Shown here piece by piece: positions 35,624 through 48,802 of a stretch of 64,000 nucleotides of DNA. The notes below the pieces were generated by a model that had not been told where the DNA came from, searched no databases, and was given only the letters and a program-made list of their open reading frames with translations. The DNA comes from Rotaria sordida. Taxonomy: Eukaryota; Rotifera; Eurotatoria; Philodinida; Philodinidae. The DNA lies in contig CAJNOL010000126.1 of assembly GCA_905250125.1 (NCBI GenBank), forward strand, positions 178,321-242,320, given 5' to 3'. Each line of letters starts with the position of its first letter. Within the stretch, counting starts at the first letter, position 1. A program made the translations under genes and the position numbers.

Positions 35624-38394
35624 TTATATTTGATCAATCAATTGTAACTGACGATTGAGTCGTTGAATAAAACTAACTTTACCATTAAGTCCACCAGTTG
35701 CAAAACTAAAGACAGAAAAAAAAATATATTAAATTTTCATGTCACTAAAAACATGTTCTTTTTTTTGTTTTCTTACTTTTGTGTATTCATTGCAATTATT
35801 GATGTAAGTGCTGTTGCATTATCAACATCAAGTTCAGTAAGAATTGCTATGAAGAAAAAACAAAAAGTTATTCATATTTTAGTTCAATTCTATTTTTCTT
35901 ACAATTTTGTGAAACATTCCAAAGAATTGCTCGACCATCATTACTACAAGAAATTATCATTGATGCTGATTGATCAACAAAATGTCCACTATTAACTGTA
36001 GCTCTATGACCATAAAGTTCTGAGATTAATTTTCTTTGTCGAATATCCCATAACTATATAAAATTGAATTAATAATAATAATAATAATAATAATAAAGAA
36101 AATATTTCAAACAAACTTACAGAAATTTCAGCTCCACTACCATTGAAACCATTACTTGTTGATACCAGTAAATTCACAAAAAAAAAATGAATTGAAAATA
36201 GATAAAAAAAAACGAAAGTTCATTTGTTAACACTCACTAAGTAACGATCATCATTTGATATGTCACATGATGTTTGAATATATTGTTTTTTCGGAAATGA
36301 CACAACTTGAGTCATACTTCGAGCATCATACATTCTAAAAATATAACAAAAATTCATTCTAACCGAAATATCCAAAAAAAAACCTAATTTGACAAAATGT
36401 TTGTTCATTTTTAAAGCAGCCTGCAGAAATTTGAAAACATTAAGTTGGAATCAAAATTTTGTATTGTTTATGAATATACACTCAAAATTTCCTTAAGACT
36501 TCTGATTTAAGAGTTATGAGTCGACCTTTTTGAAGTGCGACCATTCAGGCATCACAGAACTCACTTAACAAGTCTATTTTCCATAGAAATCGGGATAATT
36601 GACATGGCGTACCTTACCGAAATATTCATTATTAAAAAATGAATTGCAGTAAACTAATCATCAGTATACCATTTTATAGAGAAATATTTGTTCTATTCTT
36701 CTCTATATTCGAAATTATTTTCGCTTCTACTTCGAGTAAGTTTTGGCGCGCTAAAGCTCACATTCTTAATAATGTTCTGTAATCCGGTCGGATACTCGGT
36801 ACTCGACCCGACAATCAACAAGACCTAGACGTTTAAAAATACTTTACTTGAGAACAGATGATAGGAATGGAAAGTGATATTGTTTTACTAAAAGAATTCT
36901 CTTGTAATGAAAAATCATTTACAGATGATGATGATCATGAAGTAACTAAATACATGAAGACGAAAATGAATTATCAAAAAGCATTCATGTATGTATTCAC
37001 AATTATGACGTTTAATACCAACACTTCATTCTATTTCAGCATCATCAGCAATAATCAAACGTATACTTAGGGAAATCGATCAGATTTTACAAGCAGAAAG
37101 ACGCTAAGCAAAGCCTGAATTATTTGCTTTTTTTTGTTGCTGTTTATGGAAGAAGCTAAATAGTATACTTTTTTATATAAAATAAAACTTTGAAAACCAT
37201 ATTGTGACTGTGAAAGTATTTGCCGAATGCCAATTAGCTTCAATCGGATATAACTATCCGGATCCGATTTCAAAAACTCGTACCTGTGCAGCATACTTAT
37301 TTATAATTTTTAAAACAAAAATTCTACAAAAATTTAAAAGTCATACTCGGAAAGAACACAAAATTCAGATACTAACTCAATATTTTCAAATTTCTGTGGA
37401 CTCCTTTAAAAATGCACGAACACTTTATTGAATTAATTTTCAATAGCCCATTTGTATTCTTTGCTAAGAATATCAAAGTATTGTTTAATGAAGAAAATAT
37501 TTTGATTGATTGTTGTTTTCTTTTAGTATGACAAATAAATAAAACAAAGAAGACATTTATTCCTACTTGTTTTCTTTATCTTCGCCTGTTTGTGCTATAA
37601 ATGTTCCATCATGAGACCATTTAGCATCTGTAATCTAAAATAAAAAATAAATTTTTAGTTTCTATAGAAAATTAAAAAGAAAAAAAACTAAACAAACCAA
37701 ATTTCGTCCGATCATAATTTTTTTTAATATTTGACCAGTTTTTGTATCCCAAAAAATAATTTTATTATCGCGACTTCCACTAACCAAAATTGAATTTTCT
37801 ATTAAAAACAAACAAAATTTTCAAATATTAATAATCTTTGATAATATAAAGATTAACCTGGATTAAAGTCAATAGCTGTTACAACAAGTTCATGACCAAG
37901 TAATTTTTGTACAGGTAAATCAGAATTTATATTCCAAAATTGTATAGTTCGATCACGTGATGCACTTACAAATAAATTTACTATATGTCCATATAAAACT
38001 TTCACAACATCATGTTCATGACCAGTCCATCGACGACGAATACGATGATTAATAAAATCATATAAAACTAATGTCTATAATAAATAATAATTATTTCAAA
38101 TTTTTCAAATAAATATTTATTATTATACTCGATCTTGACTACCAGATAAAATAGTTGATGTATCAACAGGATAAATATTTAAAACTCCATCTGAATGAAT
38201 AGCTTCACCAACAGGTATTTTTTCTCGTATTTGTGTTGAATTTCTAACATTTGTTTCGAATCTATAAATAAATAAAAAACCCGATCAAGAAGATTGTATT
38301 TATTAGATGACTTTAATTCTTACTTTTCATTATCATTAGAATTTTTTGATGATTTTGATTTGCTTCTTTTTCGAAATAAATGTCCAAAATTCAT
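35624..38394 (-). CDS. WDR31: WDR31-like WD40-repeat protein (10 exons)
   Basis: Exons 38394-38324, 38261-38129, 38074-37858, 37798-37698, 37634-37567, 36334-36238, 36165-36121, 36053-35903, 35846-35777 and 35705-35624 join in frame to about 344 residues, close to the length of animal WDR31. A short basic N-terminus precedes about seven WD40 blades (SGSQDRTLVLYD, SASRDRTIQFWN, SGSRDNKIIFWD, ENKMYDAR, ISLWDIR, SCSNDGRAILWN, ATGGLNGKVSF). KKQYIQTSCDIS and STSNGFNGSGAEISLWD are diagnostic of WDR31, a beta-propeller protein linked to cilia. Two oddities: intron 5 (36335-37566) is 1.23 kb, and intron 6 ends in TG instead of AG (next feature). Confidence 0.88.
36166..36237 (-). other. Intron of the WDR31-like gene with non-canonical TG acceptor
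   Basis: Homology requires ...RYLVSTSNGF. The donor after RYL is a good GTGAGT (36237-36232), but the exon resumes at 36165 directly after ...TTTACTG, so the intron ends in TG. No AG that keeps the frame exists nearby; the only close AG, in the ACAAG just inside the exon, would delete essential residues. This may be a sequencing error, a rare GT-TG intron or a splice-site mutation. Confidence 0.7.
36335..37566 (-). other. Intron 5 of the WDR31-like gene, enlarged
   Basis: 1232 bases, while the other introns of the gene are 50-80. It includes a plus-strand open frame near 36858-37070 of low credibility. No inverted terminal repeats stand out. It is likely an old insertion. Confidence 0.6.
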
Positions 38395-39949
38395 GATTGA
38401 TTCTATTTCATAAAGATGAATTGAAAAATAAAACAAAACAAAAAAAGAACAACATCCATGAAACTGTTCAAAGGTCATGACGACTAAGAACTTTATCCCT
38501 CTTAGATCATTAATAAGATGTCGCCAGTTTTTGACTGAAACACAAAAATATTTGTTTGCTTATATCTGTTCAGCATTTGAAATATCCATATTCAGCACTT
38601 TATTTTTAAAGATCAAATAGATTAATGTATGATTAAAGCAATTAGTGTATTAATGGTGGAGTTGAGGGGGTGGCTAAGCTTCCATCTACAAGTTTTTTCT
38701 GATTCCACCACTACAGTGAATGGAGTGCATGTATTTGTAGAAAAACTACATATCCATTTAAGAAATATTGTTTCCTAGTTTAATAATATGCTATATTTAT
38801 ATTGTTTGTTTTGTATACTATATCTTCAGAAAATCATTCGATAGAGAAATTTCCGCTCTATAAAATTGTTTCGTGTGTATTTTTCAAATAAATTTTGCTT
38901 GTTGAAGTAAAATTTAAAATATGAACGCTTGCTCAATAATCTAACTATGATTTTTGATATTCTGCAATAAATCTTTGCTCATGAAGATCAATATCAAAAG
39001 TAATACAATTAGCATCAATGGATAAAGAATTTTGCAGTCTCCACTTCTAGGACTTTTTTAAAGTTCTCGTTGCTGTTGTTCCTAAGAAAAAAATAGCTTG
39101 GATCTAAAATCGATTGATATTTGTCTACGTATGTCGAAAAACCATGTGTTTCTCAGCGAGAATTCTCGTACTGTCGGATGTGCAATTTAATTTTGAACAT
39201 AATATTGTAACTGCTAAGTTAAAGAGTACAAATGATTAGGTTGTATCGAAATACAAAAGAACAATGGCATAATTCTGTCACATAAAGTTTGTCTCTCGTC
39301 ATCTCGCAAATATTCCCTTTTCAATTCTGAAACATATATTAAAAAATAGAATATTTCGTGGCATACTCGCCATTCCAGAAAATTATTATTAAAAAAATTT
39401 GCATCATTTTCCGTTGTTTTTTTTTTGACCATTGGATCTCGACGATTGAGGAAGTGTTAATATTTTAAAGGCAACTATGTTTCATAGCCATTTTTGATCT
39501 CAGAACAGAATATATATAGATTTTAAGAGGAAGATTTTCTCTACAAATCTTCACATATTCTATTCTGGAGTCAAAATCGTATAGTTCCCTTTGTATTTCA
39601 TAAGGTTTTTTAAATAGTATTGCACGAAACCATGGCATGATTTTTAAATTTTGTTTCTCCGAATTCTTTAAGACTCAAAGAATATTTAAACTTTCGACAA
39701 TACATATAATTAAAACTTGATTTAATCATTCAAAAACTGTTAGTAAGATACTCTTTGTTTTTCTATCAAAAAATTAGTTTATATAGCTGTATTATATTAT
39801 TAAAAATAGGAAAAAATTATAAATCATTTGTTTTTCGTAAAGGTATAAAAGGGGAAAGAGATAAGGATTTGTGCAAGTATCGGATTTATATGTTCCGAAA
39901 ATCATATCGAACGAAAAAAAAAAAAAAGTTTTTTTTTTCATTTAAATTA
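38395..39949. other. Intergenic region
   Basis: It separates two minus-strand genes, the TRPV channel upstream and the WDR31-like gene downstream. AT-rich, with no supportable feature. Confidence 0.5.
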
Positions 39950-42900
39950 TTAATGTGCAGTAAGATCAAGTGAATTAAAACTATCTTGTCCTTGTTGATT
40001 ACGAAGTAAATCTCGTTTTGTTTTGGCTACATCATTTCCTTTTATTGCTGGATTATGTTGTGAATTAGATATATTTGATTTTGTTTTTGATTGTGTTGAT
40101 AAAGTTTCTGGTTCTAAATGTTTTTGAAGTTGATGATAATAATCTACACGCATATTTTCAATTGCAAGTCGTTCATCAGGCTTTTTATAAAAATAAAATA
40201 AAATATATCAAAATAATTTTGTATTTTTTTTTTTTTTTATAATAAAAATACATACAGTTTGAATTAATCTTGTGACTAAAATTCTTGAACCATCAGGCAT
40301 TTTTTTTGAATAATTTGATTGTTGAGCTAAACGTTCTTTTCGTGAAACGGATTGTTCAACAATTAACATTATTTTTGCCCATTGTCGAAGCCATTCTTTT
40401 TTTCGTTCATTTACCATTGCATATGTATTACCCATCACTAAATACATTTTTTAAAATCAAAAAACAAATATAAACAATTATAATAACATACTAGCGATAA
40501 GCATATTAACAAGAAGTACAGCTGCTGTAACAAGATAAGTTACAAAACAAATCTAAAAATATTATTTTAACAATTAAAAAAACAAAAAAAAGATTTCTTT
40601 TTTTTTTGTTTATTATTTACTTTTCCAATAACTTGTATACCAGTATTAGGATGTAAATAAAAATTTTTATATGCATCAGCAATTTGTTGAAGCGTAACAC
40701 AAAACATTCGAAAAAATGTTTTTATAACTGTCGCAAAATCATTTTCACATTCAATTCGTACAAAAAGAACATGTAATGCTTGAGAAAATCCAACCATAAA
40801 TACAAAAAATATTAAACAAAAACGTAATAAATCACCCCGAATCATTGTATATATCATAACAACAAATGGACCAGTTGAACGAAATCCGCTAAACATAAGA
40901 AGAAAAAAAAAATTCGACTTAATAATTATTAAAATAAATTTTCTTTCTTCTTTTTTCTTATTTACCGACAAAAAAAGAAAAAATATGGTGCTCGAGCAAG
41001 TATAGCATAAGTACAAAGTATATCATCAACAGCAATAGAACATGTTAATCTAGCTGGTACCATTGCTGCTGTTAATAAACAAGAGAAAAGAAATAAAACT
41101 CTTGTTGGATCATTAACATAAATAAAATAATCTAATTTAAAATGTTGATAAGAAAATTCACGCATAGTCATTATGAGATACATCAATGAACCTAGAACGC
41201 TTAAACCATCGAGAATATTAAGAGCCTATTAAGAAGAAACAAAAAACAATAGAAATATAGATTTCTTATTATTTTTTTCTTTTTGATTTCTTACTAATGC
41301 TATTGGTTCGAATTGACGTTTTCTAAAAATATTTTTCATACTCATATTTATGATTGTATGATTAGTATTATCATATGATTGTGTGTACCATAAAAATTTT
41401 GTATAATGACATTTACATTCAGGACGATCAGCTATTATAGATTTTATTTTATTTTCTTCTTTATCAATTATTTCATCAACAATACATGATCGTGGAACAC
41501 GATAATAACCACGAACAATTAATGCAAGTAAACAAATAGCAAAATAAAGTGCAAATATACCCATACGTTGAAAAAATCTTTGAAAAGAAAAAAATTAATA
41601 AATTTTATTTTTAAATAAAGATAAAATTACTTAAATTTTATAAATGTACGCCATTTTTCATTTAATAATTGAACAATTAAACCATCCATCATATCTAAAT
41701 GACCAGCTGATTCCTATAAAAGAAAAACAATCTTAGTTTTTAATAGTCTATACGTTTAATAAATGAAGGTATTGCATGTACTGATTTAATCTTCACGTGT
41801 AACAATGTCCATATATGTTGTTTTCATTTCAAAATTTTCTATCTTAATATTTATGAAAAATGCTCTACCGATTTAAAAATTATCCAATTCTTTGAATAAT
41901 ACAAATCATAGAAATTAATTTCCTATGATTATCTATTACATACGAAAGAACATAGTTCAGATCATTAGAAAGATCTCCAACGTTACCTGCATTATAAATA
42001 TATTCATCTTAACTGTTTTATTTATATTACCAGTTTTTTTTTCTACTTACTCCTCGTACAATAATATTAAGTGCACTGGTATCATTCAATGAACCATCTT
42101 TTCCAATTGTATCAATATCATCTAATGGATAACCAGCACAAGTTACATTTCCATATTGCCAATAGATAATACGAGTCTTTTGTAGAATATGATCAAACAT
42201 CTAAAACCATATTCGAAAAATTTATTTTCATAGAAGAAACAATAAGAATTTTCTTACATCTTTATGAGCTTTAACAGCAGCAAGTGTTAATGGTGTTAAA
42301 CCTTGACGATTTTTAATATCTAAAGATGCACCTAATTCACAAAGTAAATCAACCATTGGCTATTCAAAATAAAATTCATTAATAAAATGAAATATATAAA
42401 TAATTAAAAACTAACAATTCGATTATATATAACACACATATGTAAAGCAGTATTTCCATTTGAATCTTGACAATTTGTATCCGCACCTTTAGCAGTTAAT
42501 AATCTAACAGATTCTTCTTGTTGTAGAACAGCCGCAAATGAAAGTGGATATTCACCAAAATAACAAAAACCTACATAATCTGTTGCTACACTTACATCAG
42601 GACATTCTTTTGTTACATTATCCACTCTATAAAATAATATTAAACAAACTGATTATTATTTTCTCTTATCGTACCGACTCGATTTTTGATCTTCTGGTGA
42701 GAAAAATTTTCCACAACAACGTTGTGTAAAATCAACACCAGCGTCCAGTAAAAATTTAACTGTTGCTGGTTCTTCATTTACAATAGCAATATGAAGAACA
42801 TTTTCACCTTTAATAAAAAAAAAAAAAAAAACGAAAATAATTAAATAAACTAAAAACAAAAAATTTTCTATTCTATTTAACTAACCATAATATTCATCAC

Positions 42901-43562
42901 CCATATATAAATCATCAATCATTTTTGGATAATGTCTTAAAAGTCTTTTAGCTAAAGCTGTATGAACAGGACTTGATGATAGAAAACATACATGAAGTAT
43001 TTGTTCACCAACACCACCACGTTGATCAAGATCCCAACAAACATGTTTTGTTTCTTCTCCTAGATTTAAAAAAAAAAAAATAATAAATATTTAAATTTTT
43101 TTTATTTTTTTAAATAACCGTTTGCTTGTTCTTCTTCGAGTGGTTTAGCCGTTGTAACAATATTTTTAACTTTCGTAAATGTATTATTTCGTCGTCGAAC
43201 AATTTCACTAATCGTTACCTAAACAAAAAGATATTTTACATAAAAAGAAAAAAAAAACTTAAGTATTTTTTTTCTGCCTACCAATTTTCCTTCGCCATCA
43301 TTATAAAGAAATCTTGGAATATGTTCACGTATAAGTGCATCAATGTGGGTATAATCTTTTGTACGATTAGCAACACGCATGACTTCAATGAATTCACCAC
43401 CACCCTAAATATGATTGTTTTTTTTTTTTTTTTTGAAAATTTTCATAATAAAGAAAATATATTCACTGTCATATCAACAAAACGATAAAGTTCAGGTCCT
43501 TGTCCACCTGAATTTATTTGAGCTTTAACGCCAGAAGCGACTTCCGATGTTGTATTACCCAT
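39950..43562 (-). CDS. TRPV-type cation channel (about 15 exons)
   Basis: About 820 residues from about fifteen exons with short GT-AG introns. The first four are 43562-43467, 43404-43282, 43218-43119 and 43059-42886; the last codes [11 protein letters not shown] to the stop at 39950. The protein starts [11 protein letters not shown] and has [19 protein letters not shown], as in invertebrate TRPV subunits. Ankyrin repeats fill about residues 105-320 ([52 protein letters not shown]). Six membrane helices follow: S1 near [17 protein letters not shown]2 YLIMTM, S3 [14 protein letters not shown]4 [12 protein letters not shown]5 [15 protein letters not shown]6 [18 protein letters not shown]. The S6 end and the TRP-box-like [15 protein letters not shown] are characteristic. 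It should be a plasma-membrane Ca2+-permeable channel, probably sensory. The pore loop [16 protein letters not shown] lacks the usual GxGD/GMGD filter. Nanchung/OCR-like and OSM-9/Inactive-like remain alternatives. Confidence 0.92.
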
Positions 43563-44854
43563 ACAAGATTGTTAGTAAAATAAACGACTGACGATGATTA
43601 TGATTGAGTTGAAATATTCAATTGAACGTTTTTCTTTTTCATCGATGTTGACGGAAAAGAAAAAAAAAGAAGGAAAAACTCTTATATATGTCCGTAATTG
43701 GAACGAGTGCCGTTTTATGTTATATAAAAAATTGAAGAAACGGAAAGTTGCATGAAGAAAAATTTTGCCTGTTATATAAACGGTTAGAGGAAATAGTGAG
43801 TGATCGATTAGAAATGCTTATTAACGTTTAATGAGAGAATGGTGTTTCTCATAGTAAAGAAAAAAAGTTTATTTTAAAAATAGAAAAAAACTAAAACCAA
43901 ATGTTTGTCGAGTCATATACGAAATATTTGTTTTTCTTATCATAATAATATAAATTTTCAAATATTTTTTATTGATTTTATTTCGTTTATAATAATAAAG
44001 AAATTTTAATGCATTTTTTTTGCAAATATTTATTTGACTTTATTCTTATAGAATGTTTGTTTATGTGTCAATCGAAGATCTTGAATTGTTGAGTAGAATT
44101 CACGTAGAATTGCTAATTAATATGAAGTATTGTATATAAAACTGAATTATATGTATATTCTCAAAAAATTTCTAAAAATCAACGAACTTTTAGATTTCTT
44201 CTGATAATCAATTAATAGATATAAACTACTCATGAAACAAAAGATTGTATTTTTTGTCTTTTCCGAGGACTTTTATACAAAGTCATTATCTAAAAAGCTT
44301 CCTACAATGATTACCGATAACAACATGTTGTTTTCAACAGACCATAGTGATCAATATTGTATTGAGTAGTATAAGTCCTGACATTAGTTAGCAAAACAAA
44401 AAGAATCATGCGATTCGCGTCAGCACTCAAGAAGCTAATCTTTCTATCACTCACTAATGAGCAACGTTTTATTGATGGAGTCATAATTGTTCAGATTCTG
44501 ATACACGATTCTATAAAAAAAAACTGATCAAAAGTCTTAAGTCTAATTGGAACAAAGAATCGGCTGAGATACTTTTCTGTGCTACTAAACATTCTTCTAT
44601 ATGATACAATTGGTATTCATGTGTAAATTGCTGCATCCTTTTGTTTCTCCTGTCGATGTACGCACTGGTGATTACTACTTTGAGAAAATATGCAAGAAAA
44701 ACTATGATCATTTTATTCTTATAGACAAAGTCGCAGAAAAGTAAAATTCGAATGACTTGTTGTCTTTTTAGTTCATGCATATTTTGATAGAGCTTGATGA
44801 GCTAGTCAAGAATATATAGTTTTTATTTCAATTCGACCGCTGATTGACCGAAAA
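43563..44854. other. Intergenic region
   Basis: 5' flank of the TRPV gene. AT-rich, with no supportable gene. Confidence 0.5.
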
Positions 44855-45995
44855 AAATGATAAAAAGTTCGAACAACTGAAAATGTAGTATGGGCAATTA
44901 TGAACTCACTTTTTATTTACAGAAATCATCAAATTTCAATTGTGTGATCTTGTCAAGCTTGATGAAAACATTTTATTTTGATTTAGCATAAAAGACACTG
45001 AATAGAAAAGTATTATTCGATTAGAATTAGAACAAATAAGGTTAAAAAAGTTTCGTCCGATATACATAGCTCGATCATAACTCATAATGTGTATCTGTCA
45101 GGATTCTTGTAAGCCTATCTAACCTTTTGTAACAAGAGATAGAAGCAAGGCTGTTATTTAATGAGAATTACCAGGTCGCGAACTACAAAAGTACGTATGT
45201 AAGATATTTTTTTAGTTTCTTGATAGTAACAATAGATAAAAGAATGAAAAATGTGTTTGTATTTAGTGATTTTTATTGTCATGATCTATCAGTTAAAAAG
45301 CAAAATAGATATCATATTCAAAATTAGCGTTAAAAACTGTATCGAATCATGTATGTTTTAATGAAAACTGTTTCCGATAGACAATACACTTCTGATCATC
45401 CTCAGGTTCATTTTTCTGAAATTTCGCTCCAAAGGATCGATTTTTCACAGAAAAAATGATTCTTAAAATATATACGATTCGACGCAGTTTTTGACACTAA
45501 TTCTAAATATGCTATCTATTTCACTTTTTAACGGGTCATGAAAATAAAAACCACTAAATATGAACCCATTTTTTACTTCTTTATTTAATTTTGCTGCCGA
45601 ATAAGAAAAAAATTCAATTTTCTCAGCAAAGTTACAAAAAAAACTAAATAAGTAATTTTGTAGTTGATGATCTGGTAATTTTAATGAGATACGACACTTG
45701 CTTCTATCTCTTGTTTAAAGAAAACCTAGATAAGCTTACAAGAATATTCACAGATAAGTACTACGAGGTGTGATCGAGATACGTATATCGGACGAGATTG
45801 TTTTAACCTTATTTGCTCTGATTCTAATCAAATAACATTTTTCTATTCAGTTTCTTTTATGCTGATCTAGAATATAATATTTTCAAAAAGTTTGTAAAAT
45901 AAGCATAGTTGAAATTCGATACTTTCTGTAGAAAAACAAAAACTTACTATTATAAATACTACATTCTTACTCATTCGAAGTTTTTAAGGTTTCAT
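44855..45995. repeat. 1.1-kb imperfect palindrome (P5)
   Basis: The arms pair over their whole length at about 75-80%. The TACAGAAA...AATTTCAA block near 44,920 pairs with its complement near 45,920. AGCATAAAAGACACTGAATAG near 44,985 pairs with the block near 45,855, the TCGTCCGATATAC block near 45,053 with 45,785-45,805, and GAGATAGAAGCAAG near 45,138 with its complement near 45,700. The centre is near 45,425. No coding capacity. It is the longest palindrome in the window. Confidence 0.86.
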
Positions 45996-46749
45996 TACAG
46001 CTAAATAGTAGTTAAATCAATATGATAATTCTATTGATTCGTGGCCAACTTCGTTAAGTTCTATCAGACTACATATAAATAAACGAGAAAAAACATTCAC
46101 AGTATACTACAAATAGGATAGAGCAAACTCTTGAGAGATTTGTGGGAGATAAAAAGAAACAAGATTATTATCTCATTTGTTCGATGTAAATAAACATCTG
46201 TATTTGATACTTTTGATAATAATATATTCAATAATAGTAAAAAGACAGAAACTTTCAAGAATCAAAACAAACAAATATTACAAAGAATAGTAAAGTCTAA
46301 CAATTCATGTCATAATTATTAAAGTATTTTTTCACTGTCTCTAACTGATACATAACCTGAAGGAAAAGAAGAGGCAGTCAAAAACAGTTAGTAATCGAAC
46401 CATTGTCGAAAAGATGAAAAAAGAAGTTGTTTGAAAGATGTTGCCATTGTAACATTAATTAATGATACTAGCATAAGACTACTTAGTTCAACCATCGTTT
46501 GACTATAGTGTTCAAAACTTTTTATTTATAGAGCTAAATAGCAACATGAATGACATCAATAGTAATGATTGTTTTAATAGAATCATAAAATGAAGAGTTG
46601 TCAACATTGTTAGTACATTTATTGATCTCGATTTACACATCGATTTTATAACCAACATTAACGAAAAGAAGACTTCTATCATTTTTTTTTCCTATAACAT
46701 TTAATCTAATAACAATTTCGTTTGTTCATGATATGTCATGAATAAATTC

Positions 46750-48015
46750 AATTTATATTTTTTCTGAAAATAATGCAAGACAAAAGGAATGTGCCAAGGA
46801 ATTCATCTATAATGCGCATTCAGAAATCTCAAAGGAATATGATCAAAATACTACTAACTCCATGAATTTCATTGATACAAGTGATGGCGCATGCAATCAA
46901 AATATGCTTCAACTCGACCAATCTTTCGTGTTGTGAATAATTCGTCGATAATGTTTCTGAACTAATGAAAAAAAAATACCTTGACAAACTGGAACAGGAA
47001 TACCATTGTCGTTAACTAATTAGATGACAGATGTCTCATTGTTTTCTCTATTTGATACTGATTCAACCAATAAGTACTATGAAAGTCGACATCATCAATA
47101 AAATGAGTTTTTTTTTCTTACATTATCTTGATGAACATATCGATAAACTTGACTCCAAACAATTCACGAGTAATTAACATTCAGTTTCATTTATCATATA
47201 TTATGGTCAAATTCTCTTGTAGAAAGATTTTAATCAGTTGATAGAAACGAAAGATAATTAGCTATCTATTAATAATTTGTTATGCACTAGTACAAATGAT
47301 AAGATTTTTTTCTTCCAGTTCGTTTATCAAAGTATTGCTGATTCCAATCTGATGAATAACTTATTTATCATGACAGTTGATCCAACAATGATGTCTACTC
47401 CTTTCAATAACATTCGTGAATGTTAACTATCATCAGACAGAGAAAAGAAAAATGTTCTCTTTTTTTTTATGCATTCCATGTGTCACATCAATCATCTTTG
47501 ATCCGTAGAATCAACATTCACTAATGATAACTGCCTCACAATTAGATACTTTTGAGTAGTTGTATATGATTGAAAACATTTCTTAATAAAAAAAAAGAAT
47601 GACATTGACTAAATAATTTATTAATTAAATTTAAACAGTTCGGTAAAGTTCAACAGATGGTTGTATTCATACCTGATTAAACATCTGATGATCTGTGAAA
47701 TAGATATTATTTGATCGAAATACTCACATATACTCACAAGAAATTTCTAGAAATAATCATATTTTATAAAAATATCAATTGTAATTATGGAAATGATTCT
47801 TCCATCAAATCACTCTAATTTATCTACTTTCTATAATACCATTGACCTTGTCTACGAAAAGATAGACAAATATTCAAAATCACTTATTTCATACGAAATA
47901 GTATATAGAATCAAACGAAAATGACTTTCTTCAAATCCTTCTGATCTAGTTATTTTCTAGAACACTATTGATTCAAGTCATGACAAAACAGATGAATAAT
48001 CAAAAATACTTTTTT
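46750..48015 (+). pseudogene. Decayed coding-like region with a degenerate direct repeat
   Basis: Several separated plus-strand stretches have protein-like composition: ECAKEFIYNAHSEISKEYD and DQSFVL before a stop near 46,936; FDTDSTNKYYESRHHQ near 47,055; and, after an acceptor-like TTCCAG at 47,320, FVYQSIADSNLMNNLFIMTV. Further on, LPSNHSNLSTFYNTIDLVYEKIDK (47,800 on; longer run not shown) is echoed by a degraded copy NTIDSSHDKTDE near 47,965. Stops and frameshifts separate all of them. The family is not recognised. It is probably a gene relic. Confidence 0.3.
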
Positions 48016-48802
48016 ATTTTTTTAGAAAGGTGTACTTCAAACTAAACAACTTCGATGAACTATGAATCATTCTATACTTAACCTTATAGTTTAGAAAGAG
48101 AGAATTGACATTGAGAGAAAAAAGAATGTCAATATTCTTTAATTTATCGAAAATAAATAAATAATAAATAGAAAAGAAGAAAATTTTTTTATGTTAATCA
48201 ATGCACGTGAGTACACGAAGAATTTCCTCAGAATTTGATCTTCTTCTTCTTTTGCTCTATTATAATCACAACTTGTTGAATCAATAAATATAAAGAGGAA
48301 GTTCTATTCATAGGGTTCATTGTTTGAAATACCGATGAATTTATATGACATTTGAAGGAAAGAGAAAAACTCGTATTAGAATTTGTTTTACACATTTATT
48401 CTGCTTTTAAATGACTAATGTTAAATGACAGATGGCAATTGTAGTCTTTATATTAAAGAATTTCAATTATCTTGAAAACTAATCAATATTACTTTCATTT
48501 TCTATCATTCTTCATCATCAATATCAAATAAATTCAATATTTTAAATTATTCTCTTCTTCGTTGTTAGATAAATTAATTTGATTAAAAAATCGAACAAAA
48601 AAAAAATTTTTTTTTGTCATGGAACAGCAGAAAAGAAAGTAATTAACAATCTTCACTAGAAAGTCAATCAACATTAAAAAATAAAAATAAATGACAACAG
48701 AAACTATACACAAAAAAAGAAAGAAGAAGAAGAAGAAGAAAGCATTAATATGGAAAGAACAAAAAAGAAGAAAGTTACAAATTAATAACGAAATACTCAT
48801 GA

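Noticed and set aside
36220-36432. A WDR31 exon upstream of KMYDARS running into GCTGCTTTAAAAATG
   Set aside because: Joining it gives a stop at once. Splicing 37567 directly to 36334 restores the frame and the WD40 motif.
43126-43488. 120-codon plus-strand frame
   Set aside because: Antisense of three TRPV exons and their T-rich introns.
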